Shown here piece by piece: positions 35,306-43,918 of a DNA stretch of 64,000 nucleotides (its first letter is position 1; the number at the start of each line of letters is the position of its first letter). The notes under the pieces are model-generated. The model worked only from the letters and a program-made list of their open reading frames with translations, searched no databases and was not told where the DNA came from. The position numbers and the translations under genes are program-made. The DNA is from CAYZXL01 sp964482435 (GTDB lineage: Bacteria > Auribacterota > JABMQX01): positions 1-64,000 of the forward strand of contig CAYZXL010000002.1 of NCBI GenBank assembly GCA_964482435.1, read 5' to 3'.

Positions 35306-38300
35306 GAGATTTGTACATCGAGCGGCCCGCCAGCTTGAATAACTACCGGCTCCTCAAGCTGAATATGCAAACGACCTTCATGCGCCTCAAACGAACTGGG
35401 AATGATTTTGTCGCCCACGCGAACGACGACATCCTTGGCGCCGTCGGGCCACGGAACCTGAAATACCAGTGCCTCGATGCGGAGCCTGCCAGAGCGGACT
35501 TCGATTCGCTCCGTCTGCCGAGTGTCTTCTCGCCGCTGATGAAACAGACCAAAGCCCTCTGCGGCACTGAAAAAGGAGCAATGGTCCGCTGGTCGCCAGA
35601 CAGGTAAGAATCCAATCAAGCCGACAGGCCCGTCGTAAATGTACCCCTGGCACGCCAGCAGCATTGACCAAACGCTCATCGCCCGCGCGTAGAACTTCCC
35701 ACACTCATCGTCGCCGAACGGATTGCCGCTGTAGCCCCAGGAGGAGTAATCCCCCGCCGTCATATTCGCCCGCAGGCGTCCGTCGTAGCGCATTGAGACC
35801 GCCCGCACAACCGCGAGTCCTTCGCGCGTCATCCCAGCCTGAACCATCGCAGCCGCTGCCGAGTACTCAAATCCCGTCATAACTTCGTCGCTGTACCGCA
35901 TCACCTTAAACGGCTGTAGCCCTTTTGGCCAGGTAATCATCTGCAATCCCGGATCGCCATCGTCGGCGAACTTGCGAGGTGACTGCTTCAGTCCAACGAA
36001 ATTGCCACGGAAGTTGTGCTTGACGAGGGACCCGAGGGCGGCGCGAACATGGTCTGCCGGATACAGCCAGCCGAGGTCAAGCTGGTGCGCCCACCATTGC
36101 CCGAGCACCTGGTCAATGTGGCAGCCGTCGCCGTAGTCTTCGTTCGGAGTCGCTTCCGGAATCTGGATGTAGTACTCGCCATTGAAGAGCGTTTCGTCCT
36201 GCTTTTTCTGACCCGAAACCCGAATAGAAGCGTACCGCTTCGCTGTTTCCGGCTCATCTTGCAGCAAAGCCATACGCTCGCCAGCCGCCAGCGCGGCAAG
36301 GCAAAGCGACCCCAGCCACGACGAACTGCCCCCGAGCGCCCCGTCGAGCGTATTCGACTGGGCACCTGCCAGCACGCCATCCTCGTCCCTATCCCAAGTG
36401 CCGATGGTGAAATCCATCGCCTTCTTGATGCTCGGCCAGTGCTCTTTCAGCCATGCACCATCGGGTGACATCAAGTGCTCCCGATAAGAGTTTAGCACTG
36501 CTCCGCACTGTCCATCGAACGCCGGAAACGAGTCCGGCTGACGGTGGGGTATCGCGCCCGTCTCGGGATTCTGGAAACGCAATTCCTGCTCGCGCATCCT
36601 TCGAGCGATTTCGGGAAACAGTCGGGCGTGTGCCTGGGCGTAGTGCCAGACGTGATTGCAGTTGCCGGGACAGCAGCCGCCCGTCTGATTGCACCCCTCC
36701 CAGCCGCCGAAGTATCCGTCCTTTGCCCAGAAACACGTCCGGCTCCGGAGTACGGCGACCTGCGAGCTGATGCGGTCAAGGAGCCAGTAGGGCAGGTTTG
36801 ACGAATAAACCGAGTCGTGGTAGAGCCTTGTCTCAGCCGTCAGCTCATCGAGGTTCTCCTGAAGGTATTGCGCGACCGCCAGGGCATCCGGCCACCAGTT
36901 CGCGTACATGTTCCCGGTGCCATGCCAACCGCCATCACCGTGCCGGGCGTTCGGGAAGTGCCAGGCAAGTGCGAACGTGACCGCACGCGTCTCGCGCGGG
37001 GAAAGAGTGAAACTCACAACGATAGCTCCGTCGAGGGTTTCTCCTTCAGCCGACGGACCAGCCTCCCCAGGACCGGATATCTTCCCAGTCGCAAATTCGC
37101 CCGCCAAGTTCTCCAGACTCTTCCACGACGCGGCGCCCCCTGCTTCTCCGGCGAAAGCCATCAGAGCCATATCTCCGTAGCCGGGCGAGTCCTTCGGCTT
37201 GGCGGACGTCATGTGCAAAATCGTGGCTGTTCCGTCGCGGATAACCCTGTTTTCACTGCCGCCAAAGCCCGAATAACGTCGGCCTTCGATCGGCTTGTCC
37301 GCCAGATAACCCACGACGTTCTGCTGCGAGGCGAGGAATGACACCTCGACGGGCGCGCTCGTCCGATTCGCCGCCGTGAGGCTAAAGATTGCGCATGGGA
37401 TTCCGGAGCTCCGCGCGTCGAGCGGCACAAGCGGGTTGAATGTTTCCATCGCGATGTGGACCGGAAGGTCCGCATCGCCAAACGTGAACCACCCGAAAGG
37501 ATACTCACCGCGGAAACTTATGTCCTTCATCGCAGGAAAGGGCCCGACCGGTTCGCCTTGCAGGGCGCGCACCATTGCCGTGCACTCCGCCCTTTTCACG
37601 CGGACAGCGAAAAAGCTGTGCGGCACGACGACATGCTGATGATTGTTGAAAATCTGCCAGATGGCAAGCCGCCCGAGACCGTCAATCTGTATAAGCCCGC
37701 TTCCGATGCCGCCCACCGGAAAACTGATTGCTGTGAGATGCTCGCCGCGGTAAACGGTTGGCTCGCCGCGAGCCATCAGCTCTTCGCTCCGGAGGATCGC
37801 GTCGCGTCGCGCGTTGCGCCTGGCATCGGTCTCGGCGCGGGCTTTTGCTTCCTGCTCGACGCGCTCTCTGACCGCAGCAGCGAGTTTCAGACGGTGTTCC
37901 CTCCGCCCCATGGCATCCACATGCGCCGCGATTTCCACCTCGGAAAGAACCCGGCTGTAAATCACCACTTCGTCTATGCAGCATTCCAGTTGCTCTTGCC
38001 CCTTCGGCGACGAGGAACCGAGTGATAGCGGCAGGTCGTTCTTACCGAAGTCGAACAGACCGCCGCCACTGATAACCTCGCACGGCAGACCGTCCACGTA
38101 CAGTTTCATCTGCCCAGCGTCGCACGTGAGGGCAACATGGTGCCATTGCCCCTTCTGGAGCCGGACCTCGGGCAACGCATACTGAGTCACCGTCTCCCCG
38201 TTCCAGACAGCCAGGCACGAATAATCGTTCTGGATGTGCAGGCTGAACCGCGTCTGCCGGTGGTCGCCGTGGTCTCGCTTGGCGATGATGCACGGGTTAT

Positions 38301-38655
38301 ATTTCATGCCCGCCTTGAAGTTCGGTTGAACCCACAGCTCGACCGTCGTCTCCTTCAAGTCCAGTTCCGGCGTCGCGCCCATCGTCACAAACCGCCCTCC
38401 TGAAAGCTGAAGCGCCATGCCGCCCGCAAGACCCTCGACGAAATGAGGTTTCCCGCCCAGGGGCTTTCCGTGCGATCCGCCTTTAGCCTCTTTTAGGTCA
38501 CGGTGCAACGGCCAGTAAGCCACAAGCGCGGCGTTGCCCAACAACTCCCTCGCATACGCCCCGGACTCCTGGCAAGCTGCCATCCTGCCCACAACAAAGC
38601 TCAACGCCATCTTGCATGCCAGGCGGGCCGCAAGCCCTTTTTTGGAACGAGTCAT
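35287..38655 (-). CDS. exported LamG domain plus GH116-type glycoside hydrolase
   Basis: An 1122-residue secreted enzyme. A leader (SKKGLAARLACKMALSFVV) is followed by a LamG/concanavalin-like domain, about 35-240 (ALVAYWPLHRDLKEAKGG; TTVELWVQPNFKAGM; QWHHVALTCDAGQMKLYVDGLP; CIDEVVIYSRVLSEVEI). A short charged helix leads into a GBA2-type (GH116) catalytic region: SFPVGGIGSGLIQIDGLGRL, EGCNQTGGCCPGNCNHVWHYAQAHARLFPE, and NTLDGALGGSSSWLGSLCLAAL, where the aspartate of NTxD is the family acid/base. GH116 enzymes release beta-linked glucose or xylose. GGAGG stands seven bases before the ATG at 38655; the frame is open 68 codons further. It is first in a unit with the double MBL protein. Confidence 0.85.
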   Translation of the reverse strand: MTRSKKGLAARLACKMALSFVVGRMAACQESGAYARELLGNAALVAYWPLHRDLKEAKGGSHGKPLGGKPHFVEGLAGGMALQLSGGRFVTMGATPELDLKETTVELWVQPNFKAGMKYNPCIIAKRDHGDHRQTRFSLHIQNDYSCLAVWNGETVTQYALPEVRLQKGQWHHVALTCDAGQMKLYVDGLPCEVISGGGLFDFGKNDLPLSLGSSSPKGQEQLECCIDEVVIYSRVLSEVEIAAHVDAMGRREHRLKLAAAVRERVEQEAKARAETDARRNARRDAILRSEELMARGEPTVYRGEHLTAISFPVGGIGSGLIQIDGLGRLAIWQIFNNHQHVVVPHSFFAVRVKRAECTAMVRALQGEPVGPFPAMKDISFRGEYPFGWFTFGDADLPVHIAMETFNPLVPLDARSSGIPCAIFSLTAANRTSAPVEVSFLASQQNVVGYLADKPIEGRRYSGFGGSENRVIRDGTATILHMTSAKPKDSPGYGDMALMAFAGEAGGAASWKSLENLAGEFATGKISGPGEAGPSAEGETLDGAIVVSFTLSPRETRAVTFALAWHFPNARHGDGGWHGTGNMYANWWPDALAVAQYLQENLDELTAETRLYHDSVYSSNLPYWLLDRISSQVAVLRSRTCFWAKDGYFGGWEGCNQTGGCCPGNCNHVWHYAQAHARLFPEIARRMREQELRFQNPETGAIPHRQPDSFPAFDGQCGAVLNSYREHLMSPDGAWLKEHWPSIKKAMDFTIGTWDRDEDGVLAGAQSNTLDGALGGSSSWLGSLCLAALAAGERMALLQDEPETAKRYASIRVSGQKKQDETLFNGEYYIQIPEATPNEDYGDGCHIDQVLGQWWAHQLDLGWLYPADHVRAALGSLVKHNFRGNFVGLKQSPRKFADDGDPGLQMITWPKGLQPFKVMRYSDEVMTGFEYSAAAAMVQAGMTREGLAVVRAVSMRYDGRLRANMTAGDYSSWGYSGNPFGDDECGKFYARAMSVWSMLLACQGYIYDGPVGLIGFLPVWRPADHCSFFSAAEGFGLFHQRREDTRQTERIEVRSGRLRIEALVFQVPWPDGAKDVVVRVGDKIIPSSFEAHEGRLHIQLEEPVVIQAGGPLDVQISWRKNQ

Positions 38656-38672
38656 CGTTTTGCCTCCGGGAG

Positions 38673-38688
38673 ATGCTCTGCTGAGCAT
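38673..38688. promoter_or_regulatory. small inverted repeat before the GH116 gene
   Basis: ATGCTC, four bases, GAGCAT, 18 bases before the start codon and just upstream of its GGAGG. It could be an operator or a leader hairpin that controls access to the ribosome site. Sequence is seen; role is a guess. Confidence 0.3.
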
Positions 38689-38911
38689 TCGTGATTCGGA
38701 TATTGTTTGCCCACGGGTAAATATATCGGCCATCAACGAACAATGCAACTTTTCAAGGATCGGCAGACTTTGGAGGCATACCTCTTCGGAGTGAGAGAAA
38801 CCACCTGAAGGTAGGGAGATATTCGAGCCAGGAGAAATGGCCCCGGCAAGCCATGTCACTTTCAGGCCCTTTCACCATTTTCAATGTTGCTGATTCCATG
38901 TGATTCCTCTA

Positions 38912-39013
38912 AGCTTCAAAGGGCTTCAAGACAACGGGTCCCTTTCGGAACGAAGGCGACGAACAAACGCCGCTTATCGCTGAATGTGCCCGGTGGGCAA
39001 CCCTTTTGAAGCT
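38912..39013. repeat. 100-base imperfect inverted repeat in an intergenic region
   Basis: AGCTTCAAAGGG at 38912-38923 pairs with CCCTTTTGAAGCT at 39001-39013 with one bulged base, enclosing about 77 bases. It could be a small RNA, a miniature mobile element or a double-ended terminator. It lies in the 486-base gap between the divergent GH116 and isomerase genes. No frame in it looks coding. Confidence 0.35.
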
Positions 39014-39141
39014 ACGGGCCCCCAATTCGTCAGGGGCTTTCGGATGCTTAAGTCTTATGCAGTCCTCAAGGCTTTTCGTGCTGGCAATCGGACGTATTTC
39101 AACTGGACATGAACGCGACACAGTTTTAGAGGAGGTGCAAG

Positions 39142-39987
39142 ATGATTGAGCTGGGACTTCACACGGACAACTGGCGCCCCTTGAGTGGCAGCTTCCGCAT
39201 AGCTGCGGAAACGGCAGTCAAGTACGGACTGAAGCACATCGAATTCTCTGTAATCCATGGGCAGTATTTCATCCAGGCGATGGGGTACGAGCCGGGGATT
39301 TCTCTCCAGTCGAACCCCCGTGCCCTGCGGCGTTACTGTGAGCAAAAGGGCCTGATGGTTTCTCAGATTGACGGTTCGTATCCGTTGATGGGACCTGACG
39401 GCTCAACGTTTGGCGTTCAGTACGTCCAGCAGTCCATCCGCTTCGCTGCTGAGCTTGGCTGCCCGATGGTGGACACCGTGGACGGAGCCATGGAGATTGA
39501 GGGATTGAGCAGGGAGGAGGTGTTCCACCTCACTTGCACCAATTATCGGCAGTGCCTCTCGTGGGCGGAGGACTACGGAGTCATCATTAACGTTGAACCG
39601 CACGGGCCCTACACCACCGATGTTGAGTTCATGGAGCGACTTTTCTCGTACTTCGACTCGGAATACCTTCGGCTCAACCTCGACACGGGCAACACCTTCA
39701 TCGCCGGCAAAGACCCCCTCGAGTACCTGAAACAACTCCGGAAATATCTCTCCCATGCCCATATCAAGGACGTCAGCAAAGAACTGGCGGATGCGGTCCG
39801 CGGGGCTGAAACCGGAATTGCGTGCAGTATGGTCCCCCTCGGCGGCGGCGTGAACGCAGAGAACATCAAGAAGTGTTTCGACTACCTCAAGAAGACGAAG
39901 TGGAGCGGCGTGGTTTCCATCGAGTGCTACGGCACCGACGACAATATTCGCCGGAGCACCGAATTTCTGCGCGGCTTGCTAAAGTAA
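39142..39987 (+). CDS. sugar phosphate isomerase/epimerase (xylose isomerase-like TIM barrel)
   Basis: A 281-residue cytoplasmic AP-endonuclease-2-fold TIM barrel. Metal ligands are likely in INVEPHG, LNLDTGN, HAHIKD and VSIECYG, in the usual order. Relatives interconvert keto sugars or inosose derivatives. GAGGAGG lies six bases before the ATG. It faces the oxidoreductase and isomerase genes encoded on the opposite strand across a terminator-like hairpin. The exact substrate is unknown. Confidence 0.87.
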   Translation: MIELGLHTDNWRPLSGSFRIAAETAVKYGLKHIEFSVIHGQYFIQAMGYEPGISLQSNPRALRRYCEQKGLMVSQIDGSYPLMGPDGSTFGVQYVQQSIRFAAELGCPMVDTVDGAMEIEGLSREEVFHLTCTNYRQCLSWAEDYGVIINVEPHGPYTTDVEFMERLFSYFDSEYLRLNLDTGNTFIAGKDPLEYLKQLRKYLSHAHIKDVSKELADAVRGAETGIACSMVPLGGGVNAENIKKCFDYLKKTKWSGVVSIECYGTDDNIRRSTEFLRGLLK

Positions 39988-40035
39988 TATCGGACGGCAA
40001 GAAGCGCCTGGCATGCTGACTACGCCCGTGAGGAG

Positions 40036-40076
40036 GCTCCCGGCGAACGGTGTGCACTGAGCCGCTCACCGGGAGC
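40036..40076. terminator. inverted repeat between convergent genes
   Basis: GCTCCCGG at 40036-40043 pairs perfectly with CCGGGAGC at 40069-40076 around 25 bases. It lies 48 bases after the isomerase stop and 43 before the end of the convergent oxidoreductase, a good place for a two-way terminator. No T-run follows. Confidence 0.45.
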
Positions 40077-40119
40077 ATCACTGTGGTAGTCGCGGAGAGA
40101 GCCGCGCGTCACGCCGCGG

Positions 40120-41325
40120 TCATGCTTTCAAACCCTTCGCGTTGAATTCGAGCTTGGCGTTGGCTCGTATCATTTCGTCCCAGGTCACGACTTTCCCGGA
40201 GTAGGCGGCGGTGCGTCCCAGGACGCTCGTCAGGTTCGATCGCACGGAAGGCGCAACCGTCGTGTTGGCGCAATGGCCTTCAGTGACAAAATGGTAGAAA
40301 TCCTCGATGTTGGTCAGGGCGCCATTCGTGAAAAGCTCGTCGAGCTTTCCGCCTTCGTACGGCTTATTGCCCACTATGAACAACTCTCCGAAATAGTCCG
40401 TGTGGACCATGCCCTCCGAGCCGAATATCCGGCATCGGATTTCGTCTCTCACGCCCGGAATCATCTTCACGGATGTGAACGTCAAAATGACGTCGTTCGG
40501 GAACCAGTACGTTACAGAGAAATGGTCCCAGATGTTGCCGAATTTGCGGATGCCGCGGCCGCCCGTGCCGAAGGCGCGAACGGGGTCGGCATTGATGAAC
40601 CATGTAGCCACGTCGAGGGTGTGAATGTCCTGCTCGACTATCACGTCGCCGGATAAAGCGAGAGTGCAGTACCATTGCCGAAGACGTTCCTCGGGGTCGC
40701 TTGAGTCGGTCGCCGAACCGCTCCCCGCCCACGGGTAATGAGCCTCGCCGCACACCAGCTTGCCGATCTCGCCGCTGTGGACGCGGCGCGCCGCCTCGCG
40801 GTACAAATCATTTGCCCTGGTCTGGAAATCCACCAGGAAAACCAGTTTTTTTGCCGTGGCCCTTTTGCCCGACTCCGCTATGCTCAGGCAGCCAGGCACG
40901 TCCACAGCCACGGGCTTGGCAGTAAAAACGTGTTTGCCGGCGTCAACGGCTGAAGCCGCCTGCTCCGGGTGAAAGTACGGAGGAGTCTCGATTGCGACGG
41001 CGTCGAGCTTGCTTTCGAGAAGCCGCTTGTAGCCCGAAAGAGCTGAGTAGCGCCGGTTGGACGGAATTTCAAACCGGCTTCCCAGGGCGTCAACGCGGTC
41101 TTGAAAATAATCCGCGCAAGCAACCAATCGGTACTTCCCGGTTTTCTGGAAAAGCCTCGCAATCCATGTCCCGCGGCCGCCGCAGCCAATCATGCCCATC
41201 TCGATCGCCGAGTTTGCCTGTGCTCCGCGAATCAGCGAGGGCTTCAAAACGGCGAAAGTGCTTGCCGCCGCACCCGCGAGAAACGCTCGCCTTCCTAACC
41301 TGATCGAGTCGTTCTTCTCTGCCAT
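40120..41325 (-). CDS. Gfo/Idh/MocA family oxidoreductase, Tat-exported, with AKP in place of EKP
   Basis: Exported oxidoreductase of 401 residues. The Tat leader is LGRRAFLAGAAASTFAVLKP (10-29). The nucleotide motif is MIGCGGRG at 45-52. The catalytic motif is changed to AKP (A136, K137, P138 in VFTAKPVAV): the lysine stays, the glutamate is lost. IVEQDIHTLDVATWF gives the family's glycine-poor C-terminal helix with the conserved histidine. GAGGAGACG precedes the ATG at 41325; the frame extends 33 codons further up. It lies 135 bases after the epimerase gene on the same strand and is probably the last gene of that unit. Confidence 0.87.
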   Translation of the reverse strand: MAEKNDSIRLGRRAFLAGAAASTFAVLKPSLIRGAQANSAIEMGMIGCGGRGTWIARLFQKTGKYRLVACADYFQDRVDALGSRFEIPSNRRYSALSGYKRLLESKLDAVAIETPPYFHPEQAASAVDAGKHVFTAKPVAVDVPGCLSIAESGKRATAKKLVFLVDFQTRANDLYREAARRVHSGEIGKLVCGEAHYPWAGSGSATDSSDPEERLRQWYCTLALSGDVIVEQDIHTLDVATWFINADPVRAFGTGGRGIRKFGNIWDHFSVTYWFPNDVILTFTSVKMIPGVRDEIRCRIFGSEGMVHTDYFGELFIVGNKPYEGGKLDELFTNGALTNIEDFYHFVTEGHCANTTVAPSVRSNLTSVLGRTAAYSGKVVTWDEMIRANAKLEFNAKGLKA

Positions 41326-41460
41326 TTGCGTCTCCTCGAATTCTCGTTGCGGTTGATGTTTCAACTCCGGTTTTTCGTCGCCACCGTTTCGCCGGACATC
41401 GTGCCGGCGGAGGGCCCAAGTCAAATTGGGGGCAGACAGGCTGCCGGATGCTCCGCCCTT

Positions 41461-42375
41461 TCACGGGAGGAACTGCTTGAGAAAACGTCCGCTCTGCCGC
41501 AGCGCCGCTTTGCGCGTTTCGAGCGAGGCTTCGTACGCGCGGTCTTCCACCTCGATGCAGACCGGCCCGCGGTATCCCACGTCGCTCAAAACAGACAGCA
41601 GCCGGCCCCAGTTCACGTCGCCAAGCCCGGGCAGCTTTGGCGTGTGGAATTGCAGGGGCGTTGCGAGAATGCCTACGTCGTCGAGCCTGTGCTTGTCAAC
41701 CCGCGCGTCTTTCGCATGCACGTGGAAGATGCGTTTTCCGAACTCCCAGATCGGTTTTACGTAGTCCATCTGCTGCCAGACCAAATGCGAGGGATCGAAG
41801 TTCAACCCGAAGTTCTCGCTGGGGATTTCCTCGAACATGCGCCTCCAGACAGCCGGGGAGTGGGCGAGGTTCTTTCCCCCCGGCCATTCGTCCTTCGTGA
41901 AAAGCATCGGACAGTTTTCGATGCCTATTCGCACGCCCCGGTCCTCGGCAAATTTCACCAGGGGCTTCCAGACCTTTTTGAACTGTGGCCAGTTGTCGTC
42001 CACCGACTTCGTCCAGTCGCGGCCAATGAACGTGTTGATAAGGTTTAACCCTAACAGACTCGACGCCGAGATGACCTTCTTCAGGTGGTCAATGTAAACC
42101 TTCGCCTCGCTTGGGTCGGGTGCGAGGGGGTTGGGATAATACCCAAGTCCGCTAATTTCGACGCCCGCAGATTCCAAAACCTCGTTGACTCTTTTTGCGT
42201 CGCTCTTCTTGAAGTCAGCGACGTCAATATGCGTGACCCCTGCGTAGCGTCGCTCAGCCTTGCCTTTCGGCCAGCACATTATTTCCACGCAAGAAAAACC
42301 TTCACCCGCCGCGAACCGGACAACTTCCTCCAACTCCAAATCCGGCAAAATCGCGCTTACAAAACCAAGCTTCAT
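41461..42375 (-). CDS. sugar phosphate isomerase/epimerase
   Basis: A 304-residue xylose isomerase-like TIM barrel. It begins MKLGFVSAILPDLELEEVVRFAAGEGF; likely metal ligands are in IGIENCPM, NFDPSHLVWQQ, FHVHAKDA and CIEVEDRAYE. It probably acts on the keto product of the oxidoreductase encoded just upstream, whose TGA overlaps this ATG. AAAGGAGG lies five bases before the ATG at 42375. No export signal. Confidence 0.9.
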   Translation of the reverse strand: MKLGFVSAILPDLELEEVVRFAAGEGFSCVEIMCWPKGKAERRYAGVTHIDVADFKKSDAKRVNEVLESAGVEISGLGYYPNPLAPDPSEAKVYIDHLKKVISASSLLGLNLINTFIGRDWTKSVDDNWPQFKKVWKPLVKFAEDRGVRIGIENCPMLFTKDEWPGGKNLAHSPAVWRRMFEEIPSENFGLNFDPSHLVWQQMDYVKPIWEFGKRIFHVHAKDARVDKHRLDDVGILATPLQFHTPKLPGLGDVNWGRLLSVLSDVGYRGPVCIEVEDRAYEASLETRKAALRQSGRFLKQFLP

Positions 42376-43535
42376 GGCAGTCCTCCTTTCAGTTTGACCC
42401 ATCCGCCTTCACGGTGGCTTTTCAAAATGGCTTCACAAAGCACGATCTCCCGATGACCATCCGAAAACGTCGGAAAAGTCGGCGCCGTCGAGAAATCGCC
42501 CGCTTTTATGTATTCATAGAAGTCACGAAAGCACTGTTTGAACGTATCCGGGAATCCCTCGTTGTGCCCGCCTGGGTAACTGATGAACCGCCGCGCGGCA
42601 TCCGAAACTAATGCCGGGTCGCGGATAAGCTCCTCGTTGGCTTTCTCGCGGTGACCGACCCACAGTCCGTTGGGTTGCTCGCTGCACCATGCAAGGGCGC
42701 GCCTGGAGCCCGCGACCTCGAACCGCAGACAGTTCTTCCGTCCCGCCGTCACCTGCGACACCCACAGGCATCCCCGTGCCCCGCCCCGAAACCGAATCAT
42801 CACGCAGCCGTAGTCTTCAGTGCTTATTGTGACGGGCTCCGTTTTGGTCGCTCCTGCTTTCCCCTTTCCTTTGAAGGTCTGCACCTCTCCTTTCGGACGT
42901 CGTCGTACTGGATGAACCGTCTTGAGGTCGGCACAGACGGCCTCTATCTTGAGGCCGGTTATCGCCTGCACGAGGTCGAGCCAATGCGTTCCGATGTCGG
43001 CTACGGCGCGCAGCTCCCCACCCTCTTCCGCCAACACCCGCCAGTTGTAGTCTGTGCTGTAGAACAGCCAATCCTGGACGTAGCTGCCGCACACGGAGTA
43101 GATTTCTCCGACCTCCCCGCGCCGCACAATCTCCGCTGCCTCAATGCACAACGGATAGTAGCGAATGTTGTAATTCACCCCCGCAGCCAGTTTTGTACGC
43201 CGAGCAAGCTTGACAAGGTCCGCCGATTCCGCCGAGTTCATTGCCAACGGCTTCTCGCACATAACGTGCTTACCGGCCAGAAGCGCCTGTCTGGCCATTT
43301 CGTGGTGCAGCCGGTTGGGCGTTGCGATGTGAACTGCCCGGGCCTCTTCATCTTTCAGTGCCTCTTCAAAGCTCTGATAAGCCCGTGGCAAATGCAGATT
43401 CTCCGCTGCGGCACGCGACTCCTCCTCCGAGACGCCGAGCACACCGGTGACTTTCACGCCGATTCTCTGCAAAGCCTCCACGTGCACCGGACCAATAAAT
43501 CCGGCGCCTATCACAGCTGCACCTATTTCGGGCAT
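42372..43535 (-). CDS. Gfo/Idh/MocA family oxidoreductase, cytoplasmic
   Basis: A 387-residue NAD(P)-dependent oxidoreductase without signal peptide. AAVIGAGFIGPVH is the dinucleotide motif near residues 6-18. VMCEKPLAMNSAESADL carries the intact EKP motif. VNYNIRYYPLCIEAAEIVRRG and AVADIGTHWLDLVQAITG form the substrate domain with the conserved DxGxHxxD pattern. It is translationally coupled (ATGA) to the epimerase, a common pairing for oxidation then epimerisation of a sugar or inositol. GGAGGG precedes the ATG at 43535; the frame extends 37 codons upstream without homology. Confidence 0.9.
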   Translation of the reverse strand: MPEIGAAVIGAGFIGPVHVEALQRIGVKVTGVLGVSEEESRAAAENLHLPRAYQSFEEALKDEEARAVHIATPNRLHHEMARQALLAGKHVMCEKPLAMNSAESADLVKLARRTKLAAGVNYNIRYYPLCIEAAEIVRRGEVGEIYSVCGSYVQDWLFYSTDYNWRVLAEEGGELRAVADIGTHWLDLVQAITGLKIEAVCADLKTVHPVRRRPKGEVQTFKGKGKAGATKTEPVTISTEDYGCVMIRFRGGARGCLWVSQVTAGRKNCLRFEVAGSRRALAWCSEQPNGLWVGHREKANEELIRDPALVSDAARRFISYPGGHNEGFPDTFKQCFRDFYEYIKAGDFSTAPTFPTFSDGHREIVLCEAILKSHREGGWVKLKGGLP

Positions 43536-43918
43536 GAACCCTCCATCCATTGAGCGAGGAAACACCGACCGGTTAAGAGTCTGCACGGATTCCCTCTCCG
43601 TGTCAACTCCCGCGGGCGGGAGAGTTGGGCTTTGTGCGCATGGCACGTCATGAACTCATTCCGGTTTTCACGCATCGGCACGACCCAAGCGCGAATACGC
43701 ACCTGGCCCCTTCCGCTGTCGGCTTTAGCAGGACGGGGTCATGGCCCTGGGGCAGGTTGGTATGCAGTTCGGCGATGAAGACCGGCGAGGCAGCCGCGCC
43801 GTTTCCGCCACCGGCCGGGGTAGGGGAGCCCGCCGCGCCAACGCGACCCTTCCTTCGCGATAGTTCAACCGTCGTCGTCACTAACGAGTGCGTCCGCCTT
43901 CGCGGGGAATCCTGCTCA
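43536..43918. other. intergenic region
   Basis: This 383-base GC-rich gap lies between two minus-strand oxidoreductase genes. It should hold the promoter of the cytoplasmic oxidoreductase/epimerase unit, but I find no convincing -35/-10 or sigma-54 pair, repeat or RNA structure. Frames crossing it on either strand look like non-coding read-through. Confidence 0.45.
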
